Origin: Emydura subglobosa
Taxonomy: Eukaryota > Chordata > Testudines > Chelidae
Direction: 5' to 3'
DNA: 64,000 bases
Assembly (NCBI GenBank): GCA_007922225.1
Contig: ML679966.1
Span: 56,874,148 to 56,938,147, forward strand
Below are positions 59,195-64,000 of this stretch, one piece after another; within the stretch, counting starts at the first letter, position 1; every line of letters starts with the position of its first letter. The position numbers were made by a program, and so were the translations under genes. The notes under the pieces were generated by a model that worked only from the letters and a program-made list of their open reading frames with translations, made no database searches and was not told where the DNA came from.

Positions 59195-61210
59195 ACTGGG
59201 ACCCAAGCATAATTTTTTCGGGCCTAGTACAAATTTGTAACATGGGTCCACTCCCATACACATACCACAATCCCTCATCCCATACATACAAGCTCATGAG
59301 CCATGAAAAAAGTTTGATTTCTGAAATTACTGTTACATATTCTACATTTCTGAAAAATGCCCACCCCCTCCCTCTTTGCTATTCTTGTTTAACATAACAA
59401 CCAGCCTGAGAGTTTTACAAGTTTGCTGACTATTTTGTAACTTTTTGGTCATTATAAAGGTATTGTATCCTCTTGATTTATGGATTTTTTTATTCTAATG
59501 GACCAATGTGACTGCAAACATTTTCTAATTAAGCCAATTAACTTTAAAGCTTTATTTTTCTGGCCTTTTTCATTGCAAAATCATGAATTAACCCCCCAAC
59601 TTCAATTTCTCTTGCAAGTTCACACTCAATAGACAAGATAGCTAGATGGCTTAACCGTTCTTGCCCCATTGCAGAACACCTGCAGTTTTTGATGAGTGCT
59701 AGCTTGCTGAAACTTCTTTCAGCTTCTGCCACAGTCACTGGCTATGTGCAAAAAATCCATAGGGCTATGCACACTTCATTGAAAATTGCAGTTGTTTTTT
59801 GTCAATCTCATTTAATAAGATACGTGGGGGTAGTTCATATTCTTTTCCAAAAATAGACTTGAAGATTTTTTTCAGGTGCAACATTTCATAAGGAAAATTC
59901 TCAGAAAGATCTGTAGGATACTTGTGAAGTAGACATTTAGAAGCCTCTTCCAGTTGCCCAGGGTCTAGTGTCACATTTTAGGACTGAACAGAATGTCAAA
60001 CAAATGTTATTGGTTGCTTTGAATCTGTGCTCTAATTCGCAGATGACATTATTCAGAAGGAATGTTTTCGATGCAACTTTGGACAAAGACTCTGGTTCAT
60101 TTTCAGAGATGATAGAACATAATTCCTCAGGCTCAGATGTCTCATCATGAAATTTTTTCTGTTTCATTCCTCTCTTCTTTGGCAATTGTGCCAAAATTCC
60201 CATGCCTTCTGCTACAAGACATGTTTCCTGTAGAATTTTGGGCCACTGATCTCTAAGTTGTTTTTTTCTTCAATAATATCAGCAATGAGATCTACCTCTG
60301 ATTCAAGAGAGATTCCTCTGGCTTGTAAAATCTTGTTTCTGTCCTCAATACTTGAAAGAACTCTTTGTACCAGAAGCTAGCCATCAAAGGCATAAAAATG
60401 AGCTGAAGTACCTTTTCAATGCTTCTACTTGTGATTGAGCTTCATTTGCCACAGACGCAGTCTCTGTATTGAAATCATTTGCATCTTGATTTTGTTCGTC
60501 TGCTTCCCAAGTCAGTATATTGCCTGACTGCAGAAAGGCCTTGTCTGATTTGAAAAACTGGAGGATAGATTTGTGTTCCTTAGCTTCTTTTAGTTCCCTT
60601 TCTTTTACCTCCTTACGTTTCTGGCTGCCTGATTTGTATTTATAGCCACCACCAGACATGGCAGTAGGGGGTATTTGTGTGACTGTGAGTGAATTAGACA
60701 CTTACTCGCATGTATTTTGGGCCTGCAATCCTACCAGAAGCAGAAGCAGCAGCACGGGCACTCACTGTTTTATGGTGCTTTGCTTTGCCCCTCCCACCAG
60801 CTGTCCCTCCCTTCTGTCTATGCACAAGGAACTTTGGGACTTGTAGTTCTTGGTCTTGATAAGATCGACCATGTCACAGAGAGGAACACAAATCTGTCTC
60901 AGTCTCAAACGACAAGTCCTAGTTTAACTGCACAAGCACACACTCTCTATTCTACAAAAGGCCTGGCCCAGCAACTCACTATTCAGAATGTTCCTTGAGG
61001 TTGCTCTAACACCGCTTCTGATTGGCTCCAGCAAATCTCACAGGTACATAGATACATAGATAGATGGAAATAATTTTCTATAAATATCCTCAGGCATGAT
61101 CTACAATTTAACCTCAATTTTTTCCTCATGGTAATAGGGGTTTCAGCCGGGGCAGGGCCCCCCCAAGGCCTTTGGACCCCTGTAAAGTGTACCCTTCCCT
61201 CCCCCATGTG
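59195..61210 (-). mobile_element. hAT transposon relic (ZMYM1-like), internally deleted
   Basis: Read on the minus strand, the N-terminal region starts at about 60659 (MSGGGYKYKSGSQKRKEVKE, then ELKEAKEHKSILQFFKSD), typical of hAT proteins with a TTF-type finger after it. After about 60400 the frame decays. From about 60200 the C-terminal half is readable: LEHRFKATNNICLTFCSVL, then LEEASKCLLHKYPTDLSENF, and the dimerisation domain AERSFSKLALIKN and MGQERLSHLAILSIE, ending near 59544. The zinc finger and most of the RNase H-like core are missing. G/C-rich flanks at about 61120-61210 and about 59195-59260 (GGGACCCAAGC, GGGCCTAGTAC) may be the element ends, but I could not match inverted repeats. 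Confidence 0.82.
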
Positions 61211-64000
61211 GAGGTCCTGGCCCCAACCCGTGAATTCAAACTGTTTTCAGATACAAGCATGGACTCCATTTTCCTCTTTATTTCTCCACCCACCCAGATT
61301 TACTATGACTGTCCTGGGATTCTCTATCTGCAGAACTGTGGCAGCTACCTAGTCCACATTTTGCTCATCCTGGGGCACAGAGGAAAGGAGGAGAAAGGTC
61401 ATTTAGGGGAAGAAGGATGCCAAAGAACGGTTAAAGGAAATCTAATCTATCGTCTTATGTGTTTCTCAAGCATACTTTCCCTACAGTGTGCATGCACCAA
61501 AATAAATGTGTGGTACATTAGATGGGGTCAGAAAGTAGGAGACAGGAACACCTAGGGAATTACAGAGTGGGGAGTAGAAGGAACTGAACCTCAAGAACCT
61601 TTAAGGTTCAACCATCATAGCTGCTTTTACATTTGCCTGGTTTGAGCTTGGAAATGAAACCTTCAAAGGTTCACATAAAACGCAGGCCCAGGCTCAAGCA
61701 GAGTGAAAAAAAGGGCTGTCCAGCTTAGAGAGGGTGTGCCCCACTTGATCTCATAGTAAACATTAACATGGAAGAGGCATAGGAAAGAATTGGGCACCTT
61801 TATGAGAAGTTGGCAAATTTCTCTACCTGACTCTTTGCCCCATCTTGACGACTCTCTCATTGTAGCTGTGCTGGTATTAGATACGGATAGGATAGAAATG
61901 GGCAGCTTTTTATTCCACCCTGATTCTATTAGATATGGCCAGGCTTGGAATGTGTAAGTGCCTTGGTTGAATCCAAGTGTTTTGTCCTAGTTTGGTTATA
62001 AAAATAAGTAAAGCATGTTTTTTTCTTGTGGAGATTTCTTACTAATATGCTGTACTATTGTAATTTTGCTGCATACATTAGTTTGCTGTCTAGTTTATTA
62101 TAAAACCTCCCTGTTAATATACTAACATCTAATACCTGCTTGACCCCTGTACCTACTTTCAGTATTCACTCTGAAAACACACACAAACACATGCAACGCA
62201 AAATAGAAATCAAAGTGTGATCAAAATCACTAAAGAAATCATCACAGGCATGTATAAAATTAGATAAATGCTTGAACAGAGTCTGAGCCCTGATTTTGCC
62301 AGTTTTGCATTGCTGAGGCAGCTCACAAATGCAAGTGGAAAGCTACCGTAAAGAAGTAGCCAAAATTCCCCTGATATCAAGAGGAACAAAGAAGAGGTGG
62401 GGCAGAGTACAGGACATTCCACCTGAGACCTGGGCAGCTATGCAATCTGTGTGACTGCTGCAGCCAGCATAATTTAAAGCACTCCTTACGCTTAGGTTCA
62501 GAGGAGCCACCTTTTCTGTGCCACTCTGCTCTGCTCTCAGGGAGTGTAAACTTGGCACAGATGAGAATCTGTCCTCTTCTTTTAAAACGCTGCCATATTA
62601 ACCGATCCATAATTCCCCCCTTTCCTCACTCTCAGGGTAAGTGCTGTATTTCTTGCAGTCATTCCTAGATGTATCACCTCTGGAAGATTGTACATCTAGG
62701 AAGGATGCTATAAAATCAAAGGCATACTAATTTTTCATGGCTCGCAAGTTATTTTACTTGTTAAATTTGCATACGGCTACACAGAAGGGAAAAGATTTAT
62801 TACCCGATAATACTGATTCAGCTGAAAGAAACATACTAATTACTGTGGAACAAGCTGCTTAGCTTTAGTCACCAGCTGATTTGTAGTTTCTTTTCTTAAA
62901 TTCAAACTTTTCTTTCAGGGGAAAAAACCCATAATTAAATATTCACTTTGGGATAGGTGTATGTGCTCATTTTGTACTCACCTCTTCTGCACAGCATACC
63001 ATAGCATGTAGCTCATACCACACATATAAAGGTAGAGTGTATTCAGAGTGAGTAAAGTGCTGCCAAAATATTAATAAGGCGCTCCCTCCAAATTTTCCAC
63101 ATCAGTCAGTGAGGCATATTTACTGCAGTGTTAGGCTGGGTGGCTGATTTGGGGAATGGACACCATAGCTTCTTGAGGTCGGACAAATTTCCCCTCATGA
63201 GTGGCGGTCTCCTTTAGCTGATGTGGGGGGTTAGTAGGAGAAGTGAATTTCTGCATGGTAGAGGGGCTCTCTGTTCTAGCTACTCAAATTCCAAGATGGC
63301 GGGGCAGGCAGGTAGTGACAAGGAGAAATGCAGGACTTAACTAATATCAGCAACTTACCTCTCTTCCTCGTGCAGTATTGGAGCTGCTGATGGCAAGGTG
63401 TATGTATGTACAGTATTAGGCTTACAAGTTTTGTCTCCCATGTGCTCCTAAGAAATGTGGCTGGGGATACAAGAAGAGTCATCCCTTTGCAGTATATGCA
63501 GTGGCTGTGGAAGTGGTTGGTGTACCTGTGATGTGGTGGCTACCTCAGCAAGTATTGTAAAATTCAAAGTCTTAGAGGGCTGAAAATTTTCAAAAGCAGC
63601 CCCAGGCTTAGCATTTTGGAGGGGGGAATGTTTTGCTTTCCCCTTCTTTTACCTCCGTGTAACCAATTCCTGATCAGCAGGATCTCGCCACTGTGCACAT
63701 GAGAAGCTTAGGGATTTTGAGAAGAGCTACATATGTTTTATACATGGAAGTTGTGTGTAGTAGGTATTCTTTTGGTACTTCGACAGCATCCTGCTACAAA
63801 AATGGAGCTAAGTTTCTTGTTCATTTGTACCCTAGGAATTAGTTTGTTTTCAAGACTATATGAAAGTTGAGGTTTTCCTTGGTGCAGTTCAAAACTCAGC
63901 TCTGTTAAAAAGGGGCTCTTGTAAGCACCCACAGAGACCCTGAAAGTCAACAGTGTGCATAGTGTACGTATGTTTATCATAGGGTGAGCAGATAACAAGT
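61211..64000 (+). other. MARCHF1: MARCHF1 intron, last part of the window
   Basis: No exon recognised; in particular I do not see the RING-CH exon. The 127-residue frame at 61172-61555 and the smaller ones to 63998 have no recognised motif. CACACACAAACACAC near 62177 is a short simple repeat. Confidence 0.5.

Noticed and set aside
61172..61555. 127-residue + strand open frame
   Set aside because: No recognisable domain, no splice context, and it starts in the flank of the hAT relic.

Overview
The window is vertebrate nuclear DNA, AT-rich and intron-like, dominated by old interspersed repeats. The repeat mix is what I know from turtle genomes: CR1 copies ending in a TTCTTATGTTC-type or CCTAATGTTCTATG-type tail, L2 and MIR relics, and hAT and Harbinger-type elements whose ends carry GTCTACACTG. 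A crocodilian is the main alternative; the assignment rests on recognition of the repeats, not a search.

The only protein-coding gene I can support is MARCHF1 (MARCH1, a membrane RING-CH E3 ubiquitin ligase), on the + strand and spread over very long introns. A 51-nt exon lies at 27801-27851 and an 80-nt exon at 56190-56269. Immediately 5' of the latter is an alternative first coding segment (56079-56189). A 762-nt exon with matching splice phases lies at 56532-57293. The RING-CH domain proper and the transmembrane segments are not in the window and should lie beyond 64000. The 762-nt exon is the most interesting coding signal: it begins and ends in the same splice phase as the junction before the RING-CH exon, and it re-supplies a Cys-Arg at its end, so its inclusion would leave the RING-CH domain intact behind a roughly 254-residue basic, serine-rich insert.

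Layout: 1-1970 is a degenerate telomere-like (CCCTAA-derived) array organised as three related higher-order blocks. A CR1 3' end follows (1987-2735). 5577-7911 is an internally deleted Harbinger-like DNA transposon. 10340-12265 is a decayed CR1. 17745-18935 and 20915-22310 are minus-strand LINE fragments of two other clades. 23660-26010 is a decayed BED-finger hAT transposase. 27801-27851 is a MARCHF1 exon. 30990-53000 is intron with MITEs, MIR, L2 and CR1 tails and LTR-like pieces. 54581-54745 is a CR1 tail. 56079-57293 is the MARCHF1 exon cluster. 59195-61210 holds a second hAT relic in which only the two ends of the transposase remain. The rest to 64000 is intron. Most open frames elsewhere are chance frames or decayed transposons. 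I found no RNA gene, CRISPR array or operon-like structure; none is expected here.
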